Position numbers and translations under genes: made by a program
Notes under the pieces: model-generated
Seen by the model: the letters and a program-made list of their open reading frames with translations, nothing else
Database searches by the model: none
What the model was told of the DNA's origin: nothing
Assembly (NCBI GenBank): GCA_002077045.2
Contig: KZ111156.1
Span: 67,670 to 131,669, forward strand
Direction of reading: 5' to 3'
Source: Rachicladosporium sp. CCFEE 5018
Lineage: Eukaryota; Ascomycota; Dothideomycetes; Cladosporiales; Cladosporiaceae
Length of the DNA stretch: 64,000 nucleotides
Part shown: positions 31,811-43,096 of the stretch, in pieces
Numbering within the stretch: the stretch's first letter is position 1
How the letters are laid out: the number at the start of each line of letters is the position of its first letter

Positions 31811-32780
31811 ATGCCCCTCTTTCGCCTCCGCCAGGCACTCCAGGCGACCGTACTCCTTCTCGTCGCGTCGGCAGCGGCACAAAGCTGCTACTACCCTGAT
31901 GGTTCCCTCTCCACCACAGACTCGGCTTGCTCGAGCGATGGAGAAGCGAGTGCATGTTGTGGGAGCTCTGACTTCTGCTTGTCCGGTGGGTTGTGCTTGA
32001 GTGGAGGCGTGGTGATGCGGAAGACGTGTACGGATAAGTCTTGGGGGAGTGGAGCGTGTGCTGGGTATTGTCGGAGTCGTACGTGGATCGTGATATATGA
32101 TAGGGGCAGAACGTGTTACTGACGGTGCGCGTGCAGAGACGACTGATTCGAGCATCGCCATAACGCCATGTACGGACTCCAGCTTCGTCTGCGGTTTAGA
32201 CAACAGCGACTGCCAAAACACTGCCAACACCTGGTCGCTAAACGGCAGCACATCGATCGTCCTCCGAGCCTCGCAAATAGCCAACCTCGTGGAGTCGGCC
32301 CTCGAAAGCCAAGCAGCGAACTCGACAACCAACTGCAGCTCCCCAACAGGAATATATAAGTTCACATCCGGCCAGATGGCAGGACTCGGATCAGCCATCG
32401 GCTTTCCTCTAGCTCTCGCCCTCCTCGTCTCCCTCCTGTTGCTGCGAAAAGAGAAGCACAAGCACTCCCCACCAAAGCTGATGTACAAGCTCCCCGACAA
32501 CCACACCGAGTTCTCCTTCCGCCCGCCACCACCACTTCGTACACAATCGGCAATGTCGCTCGGCTCATACCACAGCGATCGGCCGCACAGTCGACGAGAT
32601 AGCACAGGGACGACGGCGACGGCGAACAGCAAGCCGATACATCTGCAGTCCTTTCCGGAGCGATATGAGCAGTTGAAGAAGGCGAAAGTGTCGGAGTTTG
32701 CGGTGGAGAGACATGAGTTGGATGGGACGTTGCCGACTTATGGGAGTCGGCATGAGTTGGCGGAGAAGCATCATTCGTGA
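31811..32780 (+). CDS. Cys-rich secreted-side single-pass membrane protein
   Basis: 303 aa from two exons: 31811-32078 and 32137-32780, intron 58 bp (donor GTACGT, branch TTACTGAC, acceptor GCAG). An N-terminal signal peptide (about residues 1-23, ATVLLLVASAAAQ) precedes a Cys-rich domain (SCYYPDGSLSTTDSACSS, CCGSSDFCLSGGLC) typical of a widespread fungal family. A Ser/Thr-rich, N-glycosylatable stretch follows, then one transmembrane helix (GFPLALALLVSLLLL) and a cytoplasmic tail of about 110 residues. Likely a cell-surface or wall-sensing type protein; function not known. Confidence 0.82.
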
Positions 32781-33301
32781 TACTGTAAAATATAGCATTG
32801 CATACGTGGCGTTTGGGGGAACTGGGTTTGTATATATGTCACACATGCCATACTGATGAGAATATCAATCTGGGCGCAGGTGAAGGGGCGCAAGCTCGCT
32901 TCGACGTCCGTGTGACGATGGAAAATGACAATGCTTGCTGCCCGGGTACTACCCGGCTACGAAGCGCCTCGATATTCTGGTGGTCAACATCTGGGCCCTG
33001 GAAGAGGTGAAGTCAAGAATTTCCTTGGGTTGTTCGTTCTTTCCGACCCTGCGGTTTCGTTGCCAGGTCACCTTACAATAGTCCTTCCTTCCAATGGCGA
33101 GCGGCACAATGGAGTCCATTGGCAGGCAGTCCATGTGGTCGCTGATGGCTGGTGGCTGACATGCGCTGTGTTCAATACACGTCCTTTTTTAGTATTTCAT
33201 AGCGATCTGTCTAGTCGCAGGAATCGCTGGTCGCCCATCACAACATCCAGCAGCACATCTACTCCAGCATCGCCACTCTCGTTCACCATTGGAAAGGAAA
33301 G
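32781..33301. other. Intergenic region upstream of the GMC gene
   Basis: About 520 bp holding the promoter of the GMC gene; no gene or repeat seen. Confidence 0.6.
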
Positions 33302-35739
33302 ATGCTTGGATACCGAGTATGCGCGAGCATACTGCTTCCAAGCGCAGTGGCGCTTCCACTCAACACTCCTTTACTCTCGAGCTACGACTATATAAGTACG
33401 ACTCCCACCTCGAACGCCAAATTCACCACACTAACAGTCGTCACAGTAGTTGGCGGCGGCCCATCCGGCCTCACAGTCGCGAATCGCCTTTCCGAAGACC
33501 CCTCAGTCACCGTCCTCCTCCTCGAAGCCGGCCCTGCAGACACAGGCGAAGACATAGTGATGATCCCCGGCTTCATTGGCCACGACATAGGCGGCCAATA
33601 CGACTGGAACCTTTCCACCGTCGCCCAGACCTTCCTCGACGGTAACGCACGCTCAGTCCCCTCCGGCCGCGCGCTTGGAGGCGGCACGCTGCTGAACGGT
33701 ATGCTCTGGAGTCGAGGAGGGCGGGAAGATTATGAAGACTGGGTACGTCTCGGGAACCCTGGATGGGGATGGGAGGACATGCTGCCGTATTTCATGAAGA
33801 GCGAAACGTTCACGCCTATGCAGGGTCCGCAGGTTGCGGAGGAGTACTCTGTGCGAGAAGACCAGAGCGTGCACGGATATGCCGGTCCAGTGAACGTCAG
33901 CTATCCGAACTACCAGTGGAACTCGTCGATCAGTCTGTTCGCTGGGCTGGCGGAATTGGACATACCCATTGCCTACGATCCGAATGCTGGGGACGTGGCG
34001 GGTGCGAGCTTTCTGCCGTTTGATCTGGATCCGGTGACGCAGACACGACATACCGCGCGAAGGTCGTACTATGATTCGATTGCCAATCGACCGAATCTGT
34101 GGGTCGCGACGGGGCAGACTGTGACGCAAATGCTGTTCAACGGCGCGCAAGGAAATGCCGATGCTTCTACGGCGGCACCGTCGGATATGTCTGTTGGACA
34201 GGGCTCGTCGCCTGGGACCGCGGGCATCTTTGGCGATGGCTCAATGCTGAATGTCAGCTCGTTGCCGCCGAGTCCGTCTGGAGGCTCTGCTGCTGGACCA
34301 CCAATGACACTGGTCCGGCGATCGATTACCACACGCATCTGGGATATGGTCAAGAGGTTCCTCGCAAAGACTCGACGGCAGCATATCCCATCAGATCTGA
34401 GCCTCACCGCTACCGGCGTTGAGTTTGCTCCCAACGCACAAAGCCAGCGCCAATCGTTACAGGTCACCCGCGAAGTCATCCTCGCCGCCGGCGCAATCCA
34501 CACGCCCCAACTCCTCATGCTCTCTGGAATCGGTTCTGCTCCTGCCCTGCAGTCCCTGGGTATAACACCCCTCCTAGACCTCCCAGGAGTCGGCCAGAAC
34601 CTGCAAGACCACATGCAAGTCTGGTGCTGGTATCCGTACCACAATCCGTATACTTCGAATCCGCCCGAGCTGAACACCAATCAAACCTTCGTGGACGAAG
34701 CCTGGCATGACTACTGGTCTAGTCGCACCGGACCATTCACGAGCGGAGCGATAGACGGCGTAGCCTTCCCCTCACTACCGCACATCAACCCCCTAGCCGT
34801 GGCCGAGATAAACAGTCTAGCTTCGTCGCAGGACCCGCGTGCCTTCCTGCCCCCAACGACCCACCCCTCGATCCTGGCAGGTTTCTCAGCCCAGCTCTCG
34901 CTCCTCGCAACCGCCCTCTCGGACCCCCGCAGAGCCGCCTACGAACTAATAAACGCAAACGACGGCGACCTGACTGTAGCCTCCATGCGTCCCCTCTCCC
35001 GCGGCAGCGTGACTCTCGCCGCTTCCCTATCCTTTACACCTCCACTTATAGATCCGCGCTACGGCTCAAACCCGTTAGACCTCCAGGTGCTGCGCGAAGC
35101 GATACGCTTCAATGCCCGGTTAATTAATACGACGGCGATGGCGGAGTTGGCGGCGGAGCAGGTTTACCCGCCTGTTGGAGCGACGGATGAGGAGATCGAG
35201 GGGTATGTGAGGAACAAGGGGCAGACGGAGTATCATTATAGTGGGACTACGGCTATGATGCCGAGGGAGCTAGGAGGGGTGGTGGACGCGGAGTTGAAGG
35301 TTTATGGTGTGAGTAACCTACGGGTTGTCGACACGGGCGTTTTTCCGATGGTGCCGGCGGGACATCTGCAAGCCGTTGTATACGGGGTAGCAGAGAAGGT
35401 CAGTCGCTCTCTTCCTGCCCTGCCGACTGGAGCAGTGCTAACATGCGAATACAGGCTGTGGACATCATCAAAGCTGCGTGGACGAGCAGTAGAATTGCGC
35501 CTGCACCTTTCGAATCCTCCAGCGCGGCGGACGGTGTGGCGACAGTAGACCCGATTGTGGTCTTCACAGCTAGTGATACAGGCACAGCGAGCGACATGGC
35601 GGACGCAGCGACAGCGACCAGTGAATTCAGCCAGGTGTCGTTTACAGCGAATTTGGCCACGACCGAAGCACCAATAGCTACACCAATGCCGATAACAGAC
35701 GTGGTAGTTGTGACGACGTGGGTGACGGTGTACACATAA
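33302..35739 (+). CDS. GMC-family FAD oxidoreductase with extra linker and tail
   Basis: Three exons (33302-33395, 33447-35398, 35455-35739) give 776 aa. Intron 1 is 51 bp, a multiple of three without a stop, and its removal creates the Rossmann motif YDYIIVGGGPSGLTVANRL. Intron 2 is 56 bp (branch GCTAAC). GMC hallmarks: EAGP, RALGGGTLLNGMLWSRG, AAGAIHTPQLLMLSGIG. Active-site histidines are probably in EYHYSGTTAM (about 626) and PAGHLQAVVYGVAEK (about 668). A weak signal peptide suggests secretion. Compared with usual 580-620 aa enzymes it has a Gly/Ser-rich insertion (about 262-347) and a Thr/Ala-rich C-terminal extension of about 90 residues. Aryl-alcohol or sugar oxidase-like; substrate unknown. 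Confidence 0.88.
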
Positions 35740-35861
35740 CGTCCCGCCTCAACAAGGCCAGCATAACTCGCCCAATCGGCTAGAATAGACACCTGCCAAT
35801 GAGAAGTAGGAGATATGGCATGAGCATATCACAGCGCATGTACAAAGAACATACTCGTAGG

Positions 35862-38273
35862 TTAGCCCAACAACCTCACAGCCTCAGCCTCAAGGTCATC
35901 CAGCGTCTCAATCTCCCTCCCACCCGCCTCAGCATCGGCCACGACATCCTTCTGGAACCACTTCTTCTGCCTCTTCTCCGGCGGCGCCTCATCCTCACTC
36001 TGCTCGCCATCACTGCCCGCGTCCGCCAAAAAGTTCGCCATAGCGTCCTCGTCCCCTCCGAACTGCCCTCCAGCCTCACCCTCCTCATCAGCCTGCTTAG
36101 CACGCTCTTTACGTTTGACAATCTTCTCCCTCCTCTTCGCCTTCGCAGCCGCCTTATCCTCCCCATCCGCAACCCTGATCCTCTCACCCTCCTCCTCCAA
36201 GAACCTCTTCCTCTGCTCTTCCGCTTCACCCCTCGCTCTAAACGCAGCTTCATCCTCAAGTTCGTAGATCTGGTGCGCAGTGCCATCATCGTCGAACACG
36301 ACTTTCGTGCCGGAGTTCTTGAATTGCAGGAGCTTTTTCTTGGATTTGAGGAGCTTGGCACGGCGGGCGGAGTCGATTGTTAAAGGCGCGCTGGCGCCGG
36401 GGAGGAGAATAGTCTTGGGGCCAGAGATATTGGCGTTGTCCTCCGCAACGGCGCCTGAGGCGGCGTCTGGTTCTGGCGAAGAAGAAGCGGCGGGGATGCG
36501 GCGTTTGATCTCGAACAGATCGTCTTCGGCGTCATCGTCATCGAGTAAGGAGTTGCCAGGGCCCTGCTCGTCGGACTTGATCATCTTCGAGTAGTGGTCT
36601 GCTAGGACATCCTGGTTCTGCCGTTCAAACATGCGATCGTACTTTGTGCGGACTGCTGGCTTCTCGGACTTGGACTTCACCGCTCCGCCTCCCTCGTCAT
36701 CCTGCTCGGAACCAGATTCGGACTCGGAGACAGCAGCCTGCCTCGAAGCGTTCTTCTTCCTCTTCACGTCCTCCGCATCAGCCTTCAAGAACTTAATCCT
36801 CGGCGCGCCAGGCAACCCAAGACTAGCCGCATACTCCTCGAGCGGATAAGAATCCAACTTGAAGATCGTCTTATCCTTTTGCACATGCAGACTCCTCACA
36901 TAGCTCGCAAAAGCCTTCTGACCAAGATACTTCAACTGCGGGTCCTTGAAGCACATGTTCTGCAGCTGATTCTTGATACTAGTCTGTTTCTTTGTTCGCA
37001 CATTGATCCGCTCGATGGGGACGTTCTTCGCTTCGAGGCGGGCCAGCATCCCTTCCTCCTCACTCGGATCGAGGAACAGGACTGCACGACCGTCACGCTC
37101 GTAGCGTGCTGTGCGGCCGACGCGGTGGATGTAGGTTTCTGCATCTTCGGGGCAGTCGACTTGGACGACCCAGTCTACCGCAGGGAAGTCAATCCCGCGT
37201 GCTACCACATCAGTAGCAAAGAGACAGCTTGCCTTGGCATTTGAGAATTTCGTCGTGATCTCGAGACGTGCAGTCTGTTTCTGACGGCCGTGGAGGTGGA
37301 GCAACGGAATACCGGGCTGCATGTGGCGGAAAGTTTCGTAGACGAAGCGGACTTGTTTGCCAGAGGAGAGGAAGACTACTATCTTGGACTTCTTGGAGGA
37401 TTGTAGGAAAGACCAGAGGGTGTCTAGTTTCTCGGGGATCGGCGTAAGGACGTAGTTTTGTTGCAGGGTTTTGGGCGTTGCTGAGCTGGCGGACTCGTGG
37501 ACTGAGATGTATTCTGGTTCTCTGAGCGAAAGGCGAGCCAGATCTGCGACTCGCTTCGTCTGTGTTGCGCTAAACAGCATGGTCTGTCTTTCCCTCGGCA
37601 GGTAGTCGACGATAGCGTCGACATCCCTCTGAAATCCCATATCCAAGATCCGATCCGCCTCATCCAGCACGAGCATTCTCAGTCCATCCACATTGAAGGC
37701 TGCAGTCTGACTCAAATGCTGCAGTATCCTCCCAGGCGTACAGACAACGATATTCATCCTCACCAGAGCATCTTGCTCTTCCCGCAGTCCCTTCCCTCCA
37801 ATCACCAGCCCAGCAGCAAAGAGATGTCCTTTCCTGCCAATTTGGCGCAAGACGTCGAAGATCTGGATCGCGAGCTCTCGAGTGGGTGCAATCACCATCG
37901 CCCCGAGTCCAGCATCTGGACCAATGCATTGTGTGCGATATAGATTCTCCAGTACAGGCACGAGAAAGGCCAAAGTCTTGCCGCTGCCTGTCTTTGCTGC
38001 GCCGAGTATATCTTTTCCCTTCAGCGCGAGTGGGATTGCCTTTTGCTGGATATCGGTCAGAGTGGCGTAGTGCGAAGCATCGAGTCCAGCTTTTGTCTCG
38101 GCACTGAGAGGCAGATCGGTGAAGGATGTCACAGTGGTTGCTGTGTCTAGCTCTTCAACAGCAGCTTGGAGGGTGGTGAGGTCGACATCGATGTCGCCTC
38201 GTTTCCGCTTGATGCCGCGAGCCTGTTTCTTGGGCTTTGTTGGCCTTGTGCGGCCGGAAATCTCGGGAGCCAT
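35862..38273 (-). CDS. DBP4: DEAD-box ATP-dependent RNA helicase DBP4
   Basis: 803-aa nucleolar helicase of the 90S pre-ribosome, required for U14/U3 snoRNA release and 18S rRNA synthesis. Motifs: FTDLPLS before the Q motif region (TLTDIQQKAIP), Walker A AKTGSGKT (93-100), PTRELA (130-135), DEAD (204-207), SAT (235-237), ARGID (358-362), HRVGRTAR (383-390). The DBP4-specific downstream domain (LKYLGQKAFASYVRS, FKLDSYPLEEYAASLGLPG) is present, followed by an acidic/basic coiled C-terminus with nuclear localisation-like KRR clusters. Head-to-head with the J-protein gene, 233 bp between ATGs. Confidence 0.95.
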   Translation of the reverse strand: MAPEISGRTRPTKPKKQARGIKRKRGDIDVDLTTLQAAVEELDTATTVTSFTDLPLSAETKAGLDASHYATLTDIQQKAIPLALKGKDILGAAKTGSGKTLAFLVPVLENLYRTQCIGPDAGLGAMVIAPTRELAIQIFDVLRQIGRKGHLFAAGLVIGGKGLREEQDALVRMNIVVCTPGRILQHLSQTAAFNVDGLRMLVLDEADRILDMGFQRDVDAIVDYLPRERQTMLFSATQTKRVADLARLSLREPEYISVHESASSATPKTLQQNYVLTPIPEKLDTLWSFLQSSKKSKIVVFLSSGKQVRFVYETFRHMQPGIPLLHLHGRQKQTARLEITTKFSNAKASCLFATDVVARGIDFPAVDWVVQVDCPEDAETYIHRVGRTARYERDGRAVLFLDPSEEEGMLARLEAKNVPIERINVRTKKQTSIKNQLQNMCFKDPQLKYLGQKAFASYVRSLHVQKDKTIFKLDSYPLEEYAASLGLPGAPRIKFLKADAEDVKRKKNASRQAAVSESESGSEQDDEGGGAVKSKSEKPAVRTKYDRMFERQNQDVLADHYSKMIKSDEQGPGNSLLDDDDAEDDLFEIKRRIPAASSSPEPDAASGAVAEDNANISGPKTILLPGASAPLTIDSARRAKLLKSKKKLLQFKNSGTKVVFDDDGTAHQIYELEDEAAFRARGEAEEQRKRFLEEEGERIRVADGEDKAAAKAKRREKIVKRKERAKQADEEGEAGGQFGGDEDAMANFLADAGSDGEQSEDEAPPEKRQKKWFQKDVVADAEAGGREIETLDDLEAEAVRLLG

Positions 38274-38506
38274 GATCGTGTACGCAGTACATGTTCATTC
38301 CGAATCGCATGCACAAAAGTTCATGTCTAGCATCCACGGGCCGATGTTAAGGTCCATGCCGAATCCTTATCTCGAACCTTATCTCTGACGCTGACTCAGC
38401 GTTGCTCGCACGAGGCAAGCTCCACTTGCATGTCAGTGTCGCATGCACTGACTGCTACTCATTGTCGATTCCGCATAGCACACGACATCGCGCACCTATC
38501 GCTATC

Positions 38507-39238
38507 ATGGGCAGCATAGCCGAGCGCGACTTCGACAAGCTCGCCGCCGAGCAAGCCAAAGACGACGCCGACATCCTCGACGAGCTTGAAAGCGAAGCAA
38601 AGGCATTCGGCAAGGTATGCATGCTAATTCTGCAACAGTCAACCGCAAGCTGACCTCAACCCCAGGACTCCGAAATCGCCCGCATTCTCGGTGCCTTCAA
38701 AGCATACGACGTGCTAGATCTTCAACCCGGCGTCCCAGACGAAGACATCAAGAAAACCTACCGCAAGAAGTCGCTCCTCATACATCCCGACAAGACACCC
38801 AACAAACAAGCGCCAGATGCTTTCGACCGATTAGCGCAAGCCTACCAAGCTCTGCTAGACGAGAAGAAACGCGCCATCCTCGACGAAGCCATAGCCGACG
38901 CGCGCATGCTGCTCATCCGCGACCGGAAACTCACCATCGACTCCGACGAGGTGAAAGATCCGGATGTGGAGTTTATGAAAGCGTGGAAGGAGAAAGTGAA
39001 GTGGGTGTTAGCGGATAACGAGGATCGACGGCGCCGGCAGATGAGAGCGCAGATGCAGGAGGAGGGGCGGGAGAAGCGGAAGGAGGAGGAGGAGATTGCT
39101 GAGAGGAAGAGGAAGCGAGAGCATGCTGATGATTGGGAGAAGACGAGGGAGGTGCGGATTGGGAGTTGGAGGGAGTTTCAGAAGAAGGAGGAGGGGAAGA
39201 AGAAGGGGACGAAGAAGAAGATCAAGGTGCTGGGGTGA
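38507..39238 (+). CDS. J-domain protein, DNAJC8/Spf31-like
   Basis: 226 aa from exons 38507-38614 and 38666-39238, intron 51 bp (donor GTATGC, branch CTGAC, acceptor CCAG). The J domain spans about residues 49-110 (YDVLDLQPGVPDEDIKKTYR) with HPD at 76-78, followed by a long highly charged helix (RKEEEEIAERKRKREHADDW) and a C-terminal VRIGSWREFQ segment and Lys-rich end, the architecture of DNAJC8, a spliceosome-associated HSP70 co-chaperone. Nuclear by inference. Confidence 0.85.
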
Positions 39239-39865
39239 TGATGGAGTGGCGGTCTGGGAATGTGATTATTATTGACCATTAGCAAGGCGTTTGGGTGATG
39301 CATACTACGATAGGGTATGTAGGGTATGGCATGATGACTTCGACGATACGAAGGGGAAACGCTGGACGGTCATCCGGATCGTTGCGCCTTGGGCGATCTT
39401 TGCCTGAGCTCGATACTGGGCGTGGCAGAGACTTGAAGCTTCGCGTGCGAAATCTGAGGGGCGGCGCAGTCAGAAGCTGGGCTGCCGACCACTAAGAGAG
39501 TCTACAGACCCAAGTGCTGCTCGGTCCACGACATCCTGTAAAGTGTCAACTTATTCCACCTTACTCTCAACTCATCGAATCTATGTCATAGTGACAGAAG
39601 CTTCCCGAAGTTATTCCGTTGCCTGCCGAACCTCAGACCTCAGTGCATCCAAGAGGCACCAACTCTAGGCTTACAAACGCTCTTTCCTTTGATCACGTCA
39701 CACTCTCTTTGCATCTCACTCGTCCTCTCTTGCATCTAGTATCCACTATCACTCATCGGCTTCCTCAATACTACTGACTCACCAGCCCAAGTGGCCACGC
39801 CCAAGCTGGCCCAGAAACGCCGCAGATCAGAGGCAGAGGCCGAAGCAACACCACACAAGAAAGTC
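39239..39865. other. UBA1 upstream region with ambiguous start
   Basis: About 620 bp. The UBA1 frame stays open upstream of ATG 39866 back to a TAG at 39737, with coding-like basic residues (TPKLAQKRRRSEAEAEATP) but no ATG. A good acceptor with branch point (TACTGACTCACCAG, ending 39785) suggests a 5' intron whose first exon with the real ATG I could not locate. Confidence 0.5.
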
Positions 39866-42800
39866 ATGGCTGTCAGTGATGAGCATATTGGGGCTACTGA
39901 TCTCACGAATACTGATGATCAGCCTCAGGACCGCACGAACGGCAAGATGGACATCGATACCCTCGCCCCCGACCACCCCAACAACTCCAACAACGGCAAC
40001 GGCGAGATCGACGAATCCCTCTACAGCAGACAACTCTACGTCCTCGGCCACGAAGCCATGAAACGCATGGGCAACTCTCACATCCTCATCTCCGGTCTCC
40101 GCGGGCTGGGCGTCGAGATCGCCAAGAACATCGCCCTGGCTGGTGTGAAGAGCCTCACCCTCTTCGATCCCAGACCCGCGGAACTTCGAGACCTGTCGTC
40201 ACAGTTCTTCCTTCATCCCGAGGATGTGGGGAAGGCGCGCGCGGATGTGACGGTCCCAAGGGTGGCGGAGCTGAATCCATACACGCCTGTGGGCGTGCAT
40301 CCGGCGAAGAGCTTGACGGAGGATCTGGAGAGCTTGAAGAAGTATCAGGTTGTGGTGCTTACGGATACGCCGATGAAGGATCAATTGACAATCGCGGAGT
40401 ACTGTCATGAGAATGGGATTGCGGTGTTGATCACGGACACGTTCGGGCTGTTTGGGTTTCTGTTCGCGGATCTCGGCAAGGACTTCACTGTGAGCGATCC
40501 GACGGGCGAGAATCCGCTGCATGGGATCGTGGCGGGTATTGATGAGGAGGGACTGGTCACTGCGCTGGACGAGACGAGGCATGGGCTTGAGGATGGAGAC
40601 TTTGTGACGTTCAGCGAATTGGAGGGTATGACTGGGCTGAACGATACGGCACCGAGGAGGATCACTGTCAAGGGACCGTACAGCTTCACGATAGGTGATG
40701 TTTCTGGACTGGGGTCGTATACGAGAAATGGGCTGTACCACCAGGTCAAGATGCCCAAGTTTCTCGACTTCGAACCGCTCAGCAAGCAGATCAAGAACCC
40801 GGAGCTGGTCATGTCCGACTTCGCCAAGTTCGACCGCCCTGGACAACTTCATGCTGGCTTCCAGGCGCTGCACGCCTTCGCCGAGAAGCACGATGGACAG
40901 TACCCACGAGCGCATCACGAGGCCGATGCGGAGGAGGTCTATGAGCTTGCACACGAGATCGCGAAGAGCAGCGCCGAGCCGGTGGAGCTTGACGAGAAGT
41001 TCATCAAGGAGCTCGCCTACCAAGCACAGGGTGATCTCTCGCCCATGGCTGCAGTGTTTGGTGGTCTTGCAGCGCAAGAGGCGCTCAAGGCTGTATCTGG
41101 CAAGTTCCACCCGATCAAGCAATGGCTGTACTTCGACTCGCTGGAGTCGCTACCGACGTCTGTGAAGCGCAGCGAGGGGCTCTGCAAGCCGTCAAATACG
41201 AGATACGACGGGCAAGTGGCAGTCTTCGGTCAGGAGTTCCAGGACAAGCTTGCCAACACGAAGGAGTTCCTTGTTGGTGCTGGTGCGATCGGCTGTGAGA
41301 TGCTGAAGAACTGGGCGATGATGGGTCTTGCGACAGGTCCGAAGGGTGAGATTAGCGTGACCGACATGGATCAGATTGAGAAGAGCAATCTCAATCGGCA
41401 ATTCCTCTTCCGCTCAAAGGATGTTGGCAAGCTAAAGAGCGAGTGTGCGTCGCAAGCCGTGCAGGCGATGAATCCAGATCTGAAGGGCAAGATCAATATG
41501 CTCAAGGACCGCGTGGCGCCCGACACCGAGCACGTCTTCAATGAGACGTTCTGGGAGAGTCTAGACGGTGTGACGAATGCGCTCGACAATGTTGAGGCGC
41601 GGACATACGTCGACAGACGGTGTGTCTTCTTCCACAAGCCACTGCTTGACAGTGGTACTCTTGGCACAAAGGGCAACACTCAGGTCGTCCTTCCACGCCT
41701 CACAGAGTCCTACTCAAGCTCGCAAGATCCGCCAGAACAATCATTTCCGATGTGCACACTCAAATCCTTCCCCAACCGTATCGAGCACACGATAGCGTGG
41801 GCGAAGGATCTGTTGCAGACATACTTCGTCACACCCGCAGAGACCGTCAACCTCTACCTCACGAAGAAAGACTACCTCGGCTCCGCACTGAAGCAATCAG
41901 GCAACGAGAAGCAATCCCTCGAGATCCTCCGCGACTACCTTATCGCCGAGAAACCCTCCAACTTCGACGACTGCATCGAATGGGCACGTGGCCAATTCGA
42001 AAAGCAATACCACAACGCCATCGCCCAACTCCTTTACAACTTCCCCAAAGACTCCAAAACCTCCTCCGGCCAAGACTTCTGGTCTGGTCCCAAGCGCGCT
42101 CCAGACGCACTGACTTTCGACCCAAACAACGACACGCACTACACCTTCGTCCTCGCCGCCGCGAACCTCCACGCCTTCAACTACCACATCCCCTCCTCCT
42201 CGGATCGGAAACATATCCTCTCCGTGCTGGATCACATGGTGATCCCAGACTTCAAGCCCGACCCTGGAGTCAAGATCCAAGCCGATGACAAGGAGCCCGA
42301 TCCCAACGCTCAGCCAGGCCAAGACGACGACACGATCATCGAGAACATCGCCAAATCTCTCCCCCAACCCAAGACGCTAGGCGACTTCCGCCTCGAGCCC
42401 GTCGAGTTCGAGAAAGACGACGACACGAACTTCCACATCGACTTCATTACTGCTGCCTCCAATTTGCGAGCGGAGAACTACAAGATCGCCACCGCCGATC
42501 GGCATAAAACGAAATTCATCGCTGGCAAGATCATCCCTGCCATAGCCACCACGACCGCTCTCATCACTGGACTGGTAGTCCTGGAACTCTACAAGATTGT
42601 AGACGGCAAGACGGATATCGAGCAGTACAAGAACGGTTTTATTAATTTGGCGTTACCGTTCTTTGGGTTCAGCGAGCCGATTGCCAGTCCGAAGGGGACG
42701 TACAAGGGTCCGGATGGGGAAGTGACGATCGATAAGCTGTGGGATCGGTTCGAGACGAGGGATGTGACATTGCAGCAGTTCCTTGATGATTTCAAAAAGA

Positions 42801-43096
42801 AGGGGTTGGAGATTAGTATGATTTCGAGTGGTGTCAGTTTGCTTTATGCGAGCTTTTATCCGAAGGCAAGGAATGCGGATCGCTTGGGATTGAAGTAAGT
42901 TTCTCCTAACGTTGCCTGACTGTGAGGACGTGAGTACTGACTTATGTGGCACAGGATGTCCGAGCTCGTTGAGAAGATCAGCCGCAAGGCTATCCCGGAG
43001 CATCAGAGAAATGTGATTTTCGAGATTACGGCTGAGGATCTGGATGAGGAGGATGTGGAGATTCCTTATGTTATGGTGAAACTGGATGAGAAGTGA
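39866..43096 (+). CDS. UBA1: Ubiquitin-activating enzyme E1
   Basis: Exons to 42894 and from 42955; the 60-bp intron (GTAAGT...CACAG) joins GLK to MSELVEKIS. From ATG 39866 the product is 1056 aa, close to yeast Uba1. It adenylates ubiquitin and forms the E1 thioester. Seen: inactive adenylation half starting EIDESLYSRQLYVLG with GLRGLGVEIAKNIALAG; active adenylation GAGAIGCEMLKNW (about 470) and DMDQIEKSNLNRQFLFR; catalytic Cys about residue 630 in FPMCTLKSFPNRIEHTI; C-terminal ubiquitin-fold domain ending YVMVKLDEK. The N-terminus may be longer (see upstream entry). Confidence 0.95.
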
